A stretch of 64,000 bases of DNA from an uncultured Pelagibacteraceae bacterium. Its GTDB lineage: Bacteria > Pseudomonadota > Alphaproteobacteria > Pelagibacterales > Pelagibacteraceae. The DNA is taken from assembly GCA_902599335.1 (NCBI GenBank), contig CACKFA010000002.1, positions 1 to 64,000 of the forward strand, read 5' to 3'. The notes under the pieces were generated by a model that was not told the DNA's origin, searched no databases, and was given only the letters and a program-made list of their open reading frames with translations. Position numbers and translations under genes: made by a program. Shown here piece by piece: positions 9,857 to 18,142 of this stretch (its first letter is position 1; each line of letters begins with the position of its first letter).

Positions 9857-10211
9857 GCCAGATAAACTATAAGCCGGGTTCTGTCATTTAAACCTATCAT
9901 TTGTCTAGGCTTAAGATCACTCTTAAGCTCAAGCAACTAACCCTGATGACTAGCCAAGGACGGCTTTTAGTTTTTAAACAATGTCATCTCTACTTAGTCT
10001 TGCTCCCAGTGGGGTTTTCCAGCGTTCATTGTTACCAATAGAACCGGTGTGCTCTTACCACACCTTTTCACCCTTGCCATGTTATGGCGGTATATTTTCT
10101 GTGGCACTATCCCTAAGGTTTCCCTCGCCAGGTATTACCTGGCACTGTGTCCCTGTAGAGCCCGGACTTTCCTCTTTAAAAACGATTAAAGCGATAAGTC
10201 ATTTATCTGGC
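9857..10211 (-). ncRNA. rnpB: RNase P RNA (bacterial type A)
   Basis: The RNA subunit of RNase P removes 5' leaders from tRNA precursors. On the minus strand the conserved 5' core GAGGAAAGTCCGGGCTC lies near 10175-10158, and the conserved 3' element AGAACCCGGCTTATAG near 9882-9867. The two ends pair perfectly as helix P1: GCCAGATAAA at 10211-10202 with TTTATCTGGC at 9866-9857. That sets a gene of about 355 nt, normal for alphaproteobacteria. An open reading frame on the opposite strand across this stretch is an artefact of the RNA gene. It lies between the amidase and mraZ. Confidence 0.95.
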
Positions 10212-10251
10212 AAACTTAATTTATTACTAAAGTTACAAATTACAAGAAAAA

Positions 10252-10983
10252 TTATCTAAATATTTTTAGTAGATTTTTGCTTATTGTTAAGCATTCTTTA
10301 TCAATAACACCATTTATCAAATTTTGTCGGAATCTTCTTTGGAAAGCAGTGGTTAATATTGCAGAATGTTTGGTTGTTTTTATATTTAAATTTTTTGAGT
10401 AACCAATTTTATATAAATTTTTAATAAAAATTTTCTTTTCTGCTATACTTGTTTTGCTTTGTCTAATTTTTAAGAGTTTTTTTTTATCCAATCTATGCCA
10501 ACAACCAATTTTATTTGTTGACAAAACTTGCCAAGGGAATTTCTCTCCAGGGTCTTTTTTTCTATCAGGAGCTATATCTGAATGACCTAAAATAAATTTT
10601 GATTTAATTTTATATTTTTTAATTAAAAATTTACTTAATTTAATGATTGAATTTATTTGTTTTTTTTTAAAAGCACTATATTTATAGTCATGTCCCGGAT
10701 TACTTATTTCGATTCCTATAGATTTACTATTTAAAGATTTATAATTTTTCCATCTTGAAATACCAGCATGCCATGCGACATATAAATTTGGAACTAGTGT
10801 TAATATTTCACCGTTTTTTTTAATAAAATAATGACTGCTTACTTTTGATTTTGAGCTAGTTAATAGATTAATTGCATCAATTTCTTTTTTCATGCCCGTA
10901 TAATGAAATATAATGAATTTAATTTCCTTAGATTTCCTTTTTTTTATGTCAAAATTTGGTGAATAATTCAGAGTTGTATGCAT
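10252..10983 (-). CDS. N-acetylmuramoyl-L-alanine amidase (AmpD/amidase_2 family)
   Basis: This 243-aa protein has the amidase_2 fold signatures: IIFHYTGM near residue 24 (first zinc His), SSHYFIKKNGEI near 50, AWHAGIS near 70 and the C-terminal zinc motif GHSDIAPDRKKDPGEKFPW near 135-153. A small helical domain resembling a peptidoglycan-binding fold may occupy the last 60 residues. No signal peptide is seen, so a cytoplasmic AmpD-like role in recycling muropeptides is likely; an AmiD-like role would need export. It is followed at once by rnpB. Confidence 0.88.
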   Translation of the reverse strand: MHTTLNYSPNFDIKKRKSKEIKFIIFHYTGMKKEIDAINLLTSSKSKVSSHYFIKKNGEILTLVPNLYVAWHAGISRWKNYKSLNSKSIGIEISNPGHDYKYSAFKKKQINSIIKLSKFLIKKYKIKSKFILGHSDIAPDRKKDPGEKFPWQVLSTNKIGCWHRLDKKKLLKIRQSKTSIAEKKIFIKNLYKIGYSKNLNIKTTKHSAILTTAFQRRFRQNLINGVIDKECLTISKNLLKIFR

Positions 10984-11087
10984 GTTTAATTTAGGTATAA
11001 ATTTAGGCTATTTATAAACACTTTATAGACATTTTTTAAAATTAGATATTATTTTATAATTATAAACTATATAATATAAAAAATGCT

Positions 11088-11885
11088 ATGTTTAAAAAAT
11101 TAATAATTATTTTATTTAGTGTTTTTTTGTTTTCTTTAAACGCTAATGCTGGTTCTGATGGTGAACTAGAATTAAAAAAAAAAGAAACTAAACAAGTAAA
11201 AGATTGTTTTGAAAAATTTAACAGAAAAGTATTTAGATTTAACCAAGGTCTAGATAAGACGGTTATTAAACCTATCGCAAAAGGTTATAGAAATTTACCA
11301 GATCCAATTCAAAAGGGTACAAGTAATGCAATTAAAAATTTATCAACTCTTATAACAATACCTAATAACGTTCTCCAAGGAGATTTAAAAACTGCTGTGA
11401 TAAATACCGCGCGATTAGCTGTAAACACTACTGTTGGACTTCTTGGAACTATAGATGTTGCAAACAAAGTTGGTTTTCCAAAATACGAAAAAGAAGATTA
11501 TGGTCAGACTTTAGGTGCTTGGGGTATAGGTCCAGGCTGTTATATAGTGCTGCCGGTTCTAGGTCCCTCTACTATAAGAGATACCGCAGGTTCATTTACA
11601 AACGTCTTAGGTGGAGACCCTTGGTATAATATGTCTATACATGGAAACAATGAGTTTTTAACTAACAAAGTTTATATCGCATCTAAAGCAATTAGTGGCG
11701 TAGATTTTAGAGCTAACAATCTAGAGTCGTTTGATAATCTTGAAGAAAATTCAATAGACTTTTACGCTTCTGTAAGAAGTTTATATTTGCAAGATCGAGA
11801 GAATAAAATTAAAAATAATCAAAGAGGAAGTATTGAGGTTATATACAAAGATGAAGATGACTGGGAAGAAATAGATAAAAAATAA
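11088..11885 (+). CDS. mlaA: MlaA (VacJ)-family outer-membrane lipid transport protein
   Basis: MlaA removes phospholipids from the outer leaflet of the outer membrane and hands them to MlaC. The 265-aa protein shows the family core: CFEKFNRKVFRFNQGLD near residue 43, KPIAKGYRNLP, LTTIPNN-type segments and the glycine-rich YGQTLGAWGIGPGCYIVLPVLGPST near 140. A signal peptide covers about residues 1-21 (cleavage after NANA), but no lipobox cysteine is present there, unlike the E. coli lipoprotein. The mlaC-like gene follows 20 bases downstream. Confidence 0.93.
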   Translation: MFKKLIIILFSVFLFSLNANAGSDGELELKKKETKQVKDCFEKFNRKVFRFNQGLDKTVIKPIAKGYRNLPDPIQKGTSNAIKNLSTLITIPNNVLQGDLKTAVINTARLAVNTTVGLLGTIDVANKVGFPKYEKEDYGQTLGAWGIGPGCYIVLPVLGPSTIRDTAGSFTNVLGGDPWYNMSIHGNNEFLTNKVYIASKAISGVDFRANNLESFDNLEENSIDFYASVRSLYLQDRENKIKNNQRGSIEVIYKDEDDWEEIDKK

Positions 11886-11905
11886 TCAAAAATTTCACAA
11901 TAAAT

Positions 11906-12490
11906 ATGAAAAAAATTATCATAATTTTATTATTTATTAATCTTTTAAATTTTTCTACTCACGCTATGGAAGCTGATGTATTTATTCAGTCTACAGTTAA
12001 TAGAGCTTCACTGGCCCTTTCAAAAAACATTTCAAAAGACGAAAAGATAAATAAATTGAAATCTATAGCTGAAGACACTGTGGATATTAGAGGAATAGGT
12101 TTTTACTCTTTAGGCTCAATAAGAGATAATTTAGAAGATAATGAAAAAGAAAAATTTTTAATTTTATTTAAAAAATATTTCTTAAAAAGTTTTTCAAGTA
12201 GACTGTCTGAATATACAAATCCAGAAATCGAAGTTAAGGGAAAGAAAATCTTAAATAAAAATTATACAATTGTTAATAGTGTATTGATAGCAACCTCTGA
12301 AAGACCAGAGATAAAAATTGATTGGAGAGTTTATACTAAAGAACCTGAGAATCCTTTAATTAGAGATTTAATCATTGAAGGTCTTAGTTTGGCAAGAACA
12401 CAAAAAGAGGAGTTTGCGTCAATAATTAATTCAAACGATGGTGATATAAACGCCTTGTTTCAAACTTTAGAGGGGTTTGCTAAAAATTAA
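11906..12490 (+). CDS. mlaC: MlaC-family periplasmic phospholipid-binding protein
   Basis: MlaC shuttles phospholipids across the periplasm between MlaA and the inner-membrane MlaFEDB transporter. The 194-aa protein has a signal peptide (about residues 1-20, cleavage after STHA) and the family features VDIRGIGFYSLGSIRDNL and FLILFKKYFLKSFSSRLSEY, followed by a beta-rich segment ending in DLIIEGLSLARTQKEEFASII. Length is normal. It forms a two-gene operon with mlaA; no mlaFED genes are in the window. It ends four bases from the tRNA gene on the other strand. Confidence 0.9.
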   Translation: MKKIIIILLFINLLNFSTHAMEADVFIQSTVNRASLALSKNISKDEKINKLKSIAEDTVDIRGIGFYSLGSIRDNLEDNEKEKFLILFKKYFLKSFSSRLSEYTNPEIEVKGKKILNKNYTIVNSVLIATSERPEIKIDWRVYTKEPENPLIRDLIIEGLSLARTQKEEFASIINSNDGDINALFQTLEGFAKN

Positions 12491-12493
12491 TAA

Positions 12494-12570
12494 TGGTGGG
12501 CCCGCCAGGACTCGAACCTGGGACCAATACATTATGAGTGTACTGCTCTAACCAACTGAGCTACAGGCCC
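12494..12570 (-). tRNA. tRNA with CAU anticodon (elongator Met or Ile-lysidine); island integration site
   Basis: The 77-nt minus-strand sequence folds as a complete tRNA: 7-bp acceptor stem GGGCCTG/CGGGCCC, D arm AGCTCAGTTGGTTAGAGC, anticodon loop CTCATAA (anticodon CAT), T loop TTCGAGT and an encoded CCA end. The 1-72 pair is G-C, so it is not the initiator. Choosing between elongator Met and the CAU isoleucine tRNA needs a tRNA identity model. Its 5' half (12531-12570) is repeated at 32148-32187. The present 5' half and upstream promoter region therefore came with the island, while the 3' half is the original chromosomal copy. Confidence 0.93.
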
Positions 12571-12571
12571 T
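12531..12571. repeat. Left attachment repeat (within tRNA gene)
   Basis: This 41-bp segment is identical to 32148-32188. It covers the tRNA from the first base to the anticodon loop plus one flanking base; identity stops sharply at both edges (C versus A on the left, T versus A on the right). Recombination must have occurred somewhere inside it. Confidence 0.93.
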
Positions 12572-12664
12572 TTAATAAACTAAGCTTTTATACCATAAAA
12601 AAACTTTATCAAGCACCAATGTTTCTAGTTTGTTTCTATTTGTTTCCTTGTGTAATTGCATTGG

Positions 12665-12685
12665 TTGGTAAATCTGTTGGTAAGT
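12665..12685 (+). repeat. TTGGTAAAT repeat array, left end of island (2 copies)
   Basis: TTGGTAAAT starts at 12665 and a one-mismatch copy, TTGGTAAGT, at 12677, 12 bases apart. The same 9-mer recurs in phased arrays at 16060-16091 and 32055-32074. Phased short direct repeats close to an attachment site resemble arm-type binding sites of tyrosine recombinases; this function is inferred. Just to the left, GTTTC recurs three times (12621-12646). Confidence 0.75.
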
Positions 12686-12701
12686 AATTTTTAAAATTTA
12701 A

Positions 12702-13388
12702 TTACACTTTTTTCTCAAATTCTCTCTTTTTAACCTTTTGTTTTATTCTTAATTTAAAAAATATTTTTAAACCAACGACCCATGATAATAGGATAATTAT
12801 TAAACTTATCAAAAAGTTGTAAATTACAAAATAATTATAACAGCTATGTAAAAAAGCAGGAATTAGAAAAGCTAGAGCTAAGTTACCCTCATTTTTTATA
12901 TATGCATATCGCATAAAAAAATATCCCATCATTATTCCAAATGCTGCATGAGCTGGAACAGCTGATAATGACCTGATAATTGCTAATTCTATTGATGAAG
13001 TGTTAAAGTAATCTGCCAATAAATAAACATAATAAATATTTTCTAGAGTTGCAAAACCTAGAGATGATGTAACTCCATAAACAATCCCATCTATTGGTTC
13101 ATTAAAATCCTTCATTTTGTAAACTAAGAAATAGAGAACCATTAATTTTAAACCTTCTTCTACAGGTCCTGCAGAAAAAAAAGATCCTTTTAAGGCTTCA
13201 TTTAGATTTGTGTTTTTTTCATAAAAAATATCAAGATAAGTATTTATATAAAAAGCAGGAATAGTTATTAATATTCCATAAATAAATACTTTAATTATTT
13301 GTCCAGAAGGCTCTTTGAACTTATCTGAAAAAACAAAAAAACAAATTATCGCTAATGATGGAAGTATAGTAAGTAATAAAACTTTCAC
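12702..13388 (-). CDS. PrsW-family intramembrane protease
   Basis: The 228-aa polytopic protein (about seven or eight hydrophobic segments) carries the PrsW/CPBP-type signature: EEGLK near residue 77, an internal VPAHAAFG motif near 145 and FLHSCYNY near 180, supplying the paired glutamates and histidines proposed as the active site. PrsW proteases cleave membrane-bound anti-sigma factors in Bacillus; here the substrate is unknown. It overlaps nothing but ends the minus-strand pair with the secreted protein at 13398, only 9 bases upstream. A target among the neighbouring single-span or two-span island proteins is conceivable but unproven. Confidence 0.82.
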   Translation of the reverse strand: MKVLLLTILPSLAIICFFVFSDKFKEPSGQIIKVFIYGILITIPAFYINTYLDIFYEKNTNLNEALKGSFFSAGPVEEGLKLMVLYFLVYKMKDFNEPIDGIVYGVTSSLGFATLENIYYVYLLADYFNTSSIELAIIRSLSAVPAHAAFGIMMGYFFMRYAYIKNEGNLALAFLIPAFLHSCYNYFVIYNFLISLIIILLSWVVGLKIFFKLRIKQKVKKREFEKKV

Positions 13389-13397
13389 TAATTAAAA

Positions 13398-14006
13398 CTA
13401 CTCTGATCTAGAATTTGTTATTTTTAATAAATCTTTTTTAAATGTTAAACAATTTCTGAATTCGCATCCAGCTGCAAACGATGTTAGGCCGCTATTCATC
13501 TGAAGCATAATTGCGTGCATTCTCTGATTTTTAAATGGACCGTCAGTCTCAAAATAATAAACAGCAGGGCTATTTTTTTTATCAATATTTTCTGGATTAA
13601 ATTTACAGTCATACAGCTTTACAGGTTTATTAAATAAAGCACTTAAATTTTCTACCATGGCATCACAAACTTCTACTTCAGAATAAACCATGAGCTCCTT
13701 TATATTCATATCTTGTACAGTAATATAAATATTATTAAATTCTGCTTTATATCTTTTTTTTGGAAAAAAATATTCTATATTTAGATCTGCTTTCGTCGAA
13801 CCAGCCATCATATCATTAAAGTACTCTTTATTAATTTCTAAATCGTTATCTTTATCTTTTTTCAATAAGTCATCCATATTTGCAGACAAAGAGATATAAT
13901 TTTTTGGTAAATCTACATAAAAACCGTAACGAGTTCTTACTTCTTTTGATAAAACTAATTGTGTAGATAAAATTAAAAAAATAAACGAAAAAATTATTTT
14001 TTTCAT
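13398..14006 (-). CDS. Secreted protein of unknown function
   Basis: I do not recognise this 202-aa protein. It has a clear signal peptide (about residues 1-20) and then a soluble domain beginning RTRYGFYVDLPKNYISLS, a pattern seen in many uncharacterised periplasmic proteins that handle a stress or envelope role. Four cysteines in the mature part (near residues 113, 133, 180 and 185) could form disulfides. It lies 9 bases upstream of the PrsW-like gene on the same strand and diverges from the membrane-protein trio, whose first ATG is only 27 bases away. Confidence 0.6.
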   Translation of the reverse strand: MKKIIFSFIFLILSTQLVLSKEVRTRYGFYVDLPKNYISLSANMDDLLKKDKDNDLEINKEYFNDMMAGSTKADLNIEYFFPKKRYKAEFNNIYITVQDMNIKELMVYSEVEVCDAMVENLSALFNKPVKLYDCKFNPENIDKKNSPAVYYFETDGPFKNQRMHAIMLQMNSGLTSFAAGCEFRNCLTFKKDLLKITNSRSE

Positions 14007-14033
14007 ATTAAATAATATACTCTTAGTAAATAA

Positions 14034-14936
14034 ATGAAAATAAATTTATTATTAATATCTCAAATATTAAAAATAAATAAAAATAGAAGAAAATATTTAA
14101 ACATAATAAATATAGGCTTATTTTTATCTCTTTTTGCAATTACTTCAGCTTTGATAACTTTTTATACTGAAACTAAAATTGATAAAATAGAATTTGAATT
14201 ATTAGAAAGTCATGAAAACAAAAATGTATTCAATGAATTAACAAAATATTTCGTAGAGGTAAGGGGGATTTTTTATTATTACGAAAACCTGGAAAAAAAC
14301 TTAAATAATTTAACTGAATATATTGCTGGAACAAATTTAGGTGAAAAAATTATCACTGTTAAGGATATTTATTTGCCAATCATTTACATTGATTTTGAAG
14401 GTGGTGATTTTGAATACGTCAAAGAATTTTTTAAAAAAGGTGGAGAATTAGATGAATTAGAAATATTTGCCAAAGAATTTTATAATAATGATACAGAAAA
14501 TAATACACTCAAAGATATTTTAACTGCCGGTGAAAAATTCAGAGAATATGAAATTTTTTTCAATAAAGATTATTCAACCTACCACAAAGATATTTTTGTT
14601 TATGAAACATATAAAATATTTGAAAATCCATTTGATGAAACAATCAATTATTACGATAGTGAAATTTATAATGATTATTTAAAACTCTTGAAAGCATATA
14701 GTGATCTTCAAGACTACTTCAATGCAATGTCATATTTTATCCAAGAATTAGAACTTACAATTGATTCAAATATATCGATATCTAATGAAACAATAAAAAA
14801 ATTAACTGATAGAGAGACAAATTTAATTATTACAGCATTTGTTTTTCAAATATTTATTTTTTTTATTATTCAATTCTTTGAAATAGCTTCAATACAAAAT
14901 GAAAGAAAGGTAAATGCGAAGAGGAAAATTAAATAA
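14034..14936 (+). CDS. Unknown two-span membrane protein (sensor-like topology), first of a trio
   Basis: Unrecognised 300-aa protein. A basic cytoplasmic N-terminus is followed by a membrane segment at about 25-46, a roughly 220-residue acidic, helix-rich domain expected outside the cytoplasm, and a second membrane segment at about 266-287 with a short basic tail. That topology resembles ligand-binding sensors lacking an output domain. The next gene overlaps it by 23 nt and has the same topology and similar length, so the two may be paralogous subunits. Leu/Ile/Asn/Lys richness is like the rest of the island. Confidence 0.6.
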   Translation: MKINLLLISQILKINKNRRKYLNIINIGLFLSLFAITSALITFYTETKIDKIEFELLESHENKNVFNELTKYFVEVRGIFYYYENLEKNLNNLTEYIAGTNLGEKIITVKDIYLPIIYIDFEGGDFEYVKEFFKKGGELDELEIFAKEFYNNDTENNTLKDILTAGEKFREYEIFFNKDYSTYHKDIFVYETYKIFENPFDETINYYDSEIYNDYLKLLKAYSDLQDYFNAMSYFIQELELTIDSNISISNETIKKLTDRETNLIITAFVFQIFIFFIIQFFEIASIQNERKVNAKRKIK

Positions 14937-15747
14937 ATCAGCTTATATATTTATCATTATATCTGCAATTTTCACTATTATTGCTTACGTCGCAGATCAA
15001 TTAGTAATTAATTTTGAAAATAAAAACAGAATAATATTAATGAACTATAACAATTTGAATTCAGATTTAAAATCATATGAAGCAACTTCTTTAAAACTTG
15101 ATAGTTTAGGTTTTCAATTAGAAAACTTGCTAACATCTCAATTAAAATTAAGAAACTTTTATATTAAAAATATTTTATACGTAGAGTATGATGAAAAATT
15201 TAAGAAAAATTTCTCAGGGGAATTTGCAATTTCAAATTTTAAATTGATGACACTTCAGAATAATAGAAGTTTTTATCTTGAAATATTTAAATTTGTTGAT
15301 GATTATAACAGAATATTTTCAAATAAAATTTTTAAGAAGCTAGACATTAAAACTGATGTATTAATTGAAGTATTAGAAAGTCCTGAAACTATTTTCAATA
15401 ATAATTTAGATAAATTTTATGTTAAAAAATATGATGATATTCAGTCAATTTTGGTAAATAATAATTTAGACGAATTTACTTTAAAAAATTGGCAAGACCT
15501 TAGAAATTTTAGACTTTTATATTTAGAAAATATATTTAATTTTAATAATAAATTAGAAAAAATTATTGAAGAAATAGATGATTACGTAGAGGAAATAGAG
15601 CTTGATTTAGGTATATTATTTAAAGAAAGAAAAAAAATAAGTAGCACCATAAATTATTTTATTTTGACGGGAATTATATCTCAAATAATGACACTTTTCT
15701 TTTTACTTGTGCTGTTTAGACATTTAATTTTAAATAAAATAATTTAA
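14914..15747 (+). CDS. Unknown two-span membrane protein, second of a trio
   Basis: Unrecognised 277-aa protein with membrane segments at about 9-30 and 247-270 and a long helical, acidic central domain, closely mirroring the upstream protein. The 23-nt overlap with that gene and the 5-nt gap to the next one indicate one operon. A shared complex is likely from coupling and matched topology; no catalytic motif or known domain is visible. Confidence 0.6.
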   Translation: MRRGKLNKSAYIFIIISAIFTIIAYVADQLVINFENKNRIILMNYNNLNSDLKSYEATSLKLDSLGFQLENLLTSQLKLRNFYIKNILYVEYDEKFKKNFSGEFAISNFKLMTLQNNRSFYLEIFKFVDDYNRIFSNKIFKKLDIKTDVLIEVLESPETIFNNNLDKFYVKKYDDIQSILVNNNLDEFTLKNWQDLRNFRLLYLENIFNFNNKLEKIIEEIDDYVEEIELDLGILFKERKKISSTINYFILTGIISQIMTLFFLLVLFRHLILNKII

Positions 15748-15752
15748 TTTTT

Positions 15753-16037
15753 ATGAATAAAAAAAAAAATAAATTTATCTCTGACTGGGGTTTGCCAATA
15801 ATTGCTATTGGAGGATTATTTATTGGGATATATTTATCAGACAAAATTTACTTTATACCTGATTTATCGTTTTGCTATTCTTACCCAAATATTATTTGTG
15901 AAATACCTATAATAAATTGGATTGTGAGAATACTTGATACAAGAGTGATTACTGTTTTTGTAATTTATATTGGAATTGTATTATCAGCATATCTCATTTT
16001 TAAAAAATTAGGTTTTGAAGAACCTGAGGATAAATAA
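15753..16037 (+). CDS. Small two-span membrane protein, third of a trio
   Basis: The 94-aa protein has two hydrophobic helices (about 13-28 and 66-85) separated by a short loop with two cysteines (SFCYSYPNIICEIP), which could form a disulfide in the periplasm. It begins 5 bases after the preceding gene and ends 22 bases before the internal TTGGTAAAT array. Function unknown; it is probably an accessory subunit of the same membrane complex. Confidence 0.55.
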   Translation: MNKKKNKFISDWGLPIIAIGGLFIGIYLSDKIYFIPDLSFCYSYPNIICEIPIINWIVRILDTRVITVFVIYIGIVLSAYLIFKKLGFEEPEDK

Positions 16038-16055
16038 ATGTTATTTTGATATGTC

Positions 16056-16091
16056 TTTGTTGGTAAATAGTTGGTAAATCGGTTGGTAAAT
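16056..16091 (+). repeat. Internal TTGGTAAAT repeat array (3 copies)
   Basis: Perfect TTGGTAAAT copies start at 16060, 16071 and 16083 (11 and 12 bases apart). The 24 bases 16056-16079 are identical to 32051-32074 at the right island end. This places a second apparent element end inside the island and divides it into a 3.5-kb membrane-protein module and a 16-kb defence module. No tRNA fragment is seen next to it. Confidence 0.8.
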
Positions 16092-16099
16092 AAAATTTT

Positions 16100-16900
16100 T
16101 TATTTTTTGTAAATAGTCCACTTTTTATCACCTCGAAATTTTGCTTTTGTTCTTACACCGTTAACATTTATACAATCAAGAATATCTCCATCTGGGTAAA
16201 CTATTTCAGATGAACCATGTATATTACCTTTTATAAAATTCCCTTTAATTATTGTTCCTTTCTCTTGATCATCAATGTCTTTTAAAAATGTTATTTTGCC
16301 TTTACCGTGTAATTGGTCATCTTTCCATTTACCTTCTGTTTTAAATTGATCAGATACTATTAAAATACCATAGCCATTTTTTTTACTGTTAACAAACTCA
16401 CCCTCATAAACCTCTTTGGTTTTTTCAATAACTAACTTGCCTTTTCCATGAAAATGACTTTTTTTCCATTCACCTTTGTATGAATAATTGCCTTCACATT
16501 TATATTCGCCTTGCCCATCAAAAACGCCATCTTTGAATTCACCAACATAATCCCAAGGGTTATCGGTTAATTTTTTACGAAATGTTTTTGAGTCAATATT
16601 TAAATCAACGCTCGATAAATACATATAGCCATGACCGTGCGGAATCTGTTGCTCAGCGCTTTTAATAGCACCTTTATAAGTTCTTCCATCAGGGTAATTT
16701 AACTCTGCTCTAATTACTAAATCATCACCCATTTTTTTGATACTTGGATAACGACTTTCTAGAATTAAAATTTCGTCTAATAAATTTTGATATTCTTCTT
16801 TACTAACAGGAAGTTTTTTATGTTTTGCTTTATAAAAATCATAAGATGTAAGTAGTTGTCTTTTTTTATGATAATCATTTTTAATTTTTTTATTTCTCAT
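16100..16900 (-). CDS. MORN-repeat protein
   Basis: The 266-aa protein has a charged helical N-terminus (about 1-65) and then about six MORN repeats (about 70-255) with the recurring pattern Y-x-G-x-[FW]-x2-G-x2-H/D-G-x-G, for example YVGEFKDGVFDGQGEY and YKGEWKKSHFHGKGKL. MORN repeats form beta-hairpin rods that bind lipids or proteins; bacterial members are mostly uncharacterised. No signal peptide is seen. It is the first gene right of the internal repeat array. Confidence 0.85.
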   Translation of the reverse strand: MRNKKIKNDYHKKRQLLTSYDFYKAKHKKLPVSKEEYQNLLDEILILESRYPSIKKMGDDLVIRAELNYPDGRTYKGAIKSAEQQIPHGHGYMYLSSVDLNIDSKTFRKKLTDNPWDYVGEFKDGVFDGQGEYKCEGNYSYKGEWKKSHFHGKGKLVIEKTKEVYEGEFVNSKKNGYGILIVSDQFKTEGKWKDDQLHGKGKITFLKDIDDQEKGTIIKGNFIKGNIHGSSEIVYPDGDILDCINVNGVRTKAKFRGDKKWTIYKK

Positions 16901-16948
16901 TCATTCTCAATCAATAAATATCTATTAGTGGATATGGATCTCTAGTTT

Positions 16949-17428
16949 TCATTTATTAATCCAATATTTTTTAAAATTTTTGATTTTATCTTGTGTAACA
17001 TTTTTAAAAACCCATACTTTGGTATTGTATTGATTAATTACTCTATCAAAACCAATTTTTGATTTATTTAAACACTCAATGAAATGAAGTCCTTTTTTTC
17101 TTCTTGCCTCAGGTTTATGAACACCGTCTCCTCCCTGATTTTTATCATAATTATTTACAGGTGTGGTTCCTCTTTTTAGAAGTAAGCTTATATACTGTTT
17201 AGTGCCCACATCAGCAATTTTACCAAACTCTTCAGTGCTAATTAAATCTTCTCCTAAATTATATTCTCTCTCATAATTTCCAGAACCAACAAACTGCTTT
17301 TCCTTAATTTTTAGAAGTTCTGATTTAGATTTCGCTTTATATATTTTTCCAGATGAAGTTTGCTTCCAACACCATAATTCCTCAGTAATACTATAATAAA
17401 AACTGTTTTGATCGTATCTATCCATCAA
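16949..17428 (-). CDS. Hypothetical protein in the Cas4-like nuclease cluster
   Basis: Unrecognised 159-aa soluble, basic protein. Near the C-terminus it has a glycine/basic stretch (NQGGDGVHKPEARRKKG) that may contact nucleic acid. It starts two bases after the stop of the 148-aa gene upstream, so it is co-transcribed with the Cas4-like nuclease at 18132. Cytoplasmic location is inferred from absence of hydrophobic segments. Confidence 0.55.
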   Translation of the reverse strand: MMDRYDQNSFYYSITEELWCWKQTSSGKIYKAKSKSELLKIKEKQFVGSGNYEREYNLGEDLISTEEFGKIADVGTKQYISLLLKRGTTPVNNYDKNQGGDGVHKPEARRKKGLHFIECLNKSKIGFDRVINQYNTKVWVFKNVTQDKIKNFKKYWINK

Positions 17429-17430
17429 AT

Positions 17431-17877
17431 TTATTTTATTTCACTTAACCACCTAGGCCAAGATCTTGAATTAAAATCTCTATCAAGATTAAATTCATTA
17501 ATTATCTTTCTTAAAATTTCAGATTTTGAGTATCCATCTTTATAAAGTTCTTTTGCTCTTTTGATTTTAGCATTTTTAAGTTTTTGAACTTCTGAACTAA
17601 ATTGAATTAAATTAGATTGATCTCCACCAGAATTTCCCAAAGCCCTTTTGTTACCTCGCATTGAGTTAGCTCTTTTTTCTTCAAGAATTTTTGTGAGTTT
17701 TTTTCTTTTTTTAAGAGCTTCCTCAGCTAAAGATTTACTATTATAGATTTGTAATCCTCTGAATTCCATTGGGATATTGCTATTTTTTGTTTGGGGTGTA
17801 GAAAATAAAATTTTATATTTTCCATTTAGATTGTTTTTATCAACAGGTCTGATTTTATTATGATTGCTCATCCTCAT
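17431..17877 (-). CDS. Hypothetical basic protein in the Cas4-like nuclease cluster
   Basis: Unrecognised 148-aa protein, rich in Lys and Arg, with a long basic helical region (about 48-80) and a C-terminal segment (about 110-135, AKELYKDGYSKSEILRKIINEF) that resembles the helix-turn-helix of small DNA-binding proteins. Its start overlaps the stop of the 17858 gene by 20 nt. The DNA-binding idea is inference from composition only. Confidence 0.55.
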   Translation of the reverse strand: MRMSNHNKIRPVDKNNLNGKYKILFSTPQTKNSNIPMEFRGLQIYNSKSLAEEALKKRKKLTKILEEKRANSMRGNKRALGNSGGDQSNLIQFSSEVQKLKNAKIKRAKELYKDGYSKSEILRKIINEFNLDRDFNSRSWPRWLSEIK

Positions 17878-18142
17878 CCCCTCTAGCTTTTTTTAACATT
17901 TTTATTTCATTTTCAATCATTTGAAATTTATGTCGATCACATAAATAACTAAAATACTTCAATGTATTATATGGAAGAAAATAAAGTTTTAAAATTAGGT
18001 TAAGAATAAACTTATCTTTGTAAAATTCTTTTTTTGCCTGCATTTGAAGTTCTTTATGAGTTAATAGCCACCCAAGGTAATTTTTCCATTCATATCTGTT
18101 TTCTAATCTTTCTTTAATTATTTCATCAAGATTATTTTTCAT
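17858..18142 (-). CDS. Hypothetical protein overlapping the Cas4-like nuclease gene
   Basis: A 94-aa protein if translated from the ATG at 18142. That start is chosen because it gives a short 11-nt overlap with the nuclease gene and removes an unlikely N-terminal extension running into that gene. Sequence is mostly charged helices with the aromatic segment LILKLYFLPYNTLKYFSYL near the middle. No recognised domain. Position suggests an accessory partner of the nuclease. Confidence 0.5.
   Translation of the reverse strand: MKNNLDEIIKERLENRYEWKNYLGWLLTHKELQMQAKKEFYKDKFILNLILKLYFLPYNTLKYFSYLCDRHKFQMIENEIKMLKKARGDEDEQS

Noticed and set aside
9981-10259. Plus-strand open frame of 92 codons
   Set aside because: It lies almost entirely over RNase P RNA, whose conserved core and P1 helix are clear on the minus strand.
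16056-16091. CRISPR-like array
   Set aside because: Repeat units are 9 bases with 2-3 base spacers and only 2-3 copies; this is a phased direct repeat, not a CRISPR.
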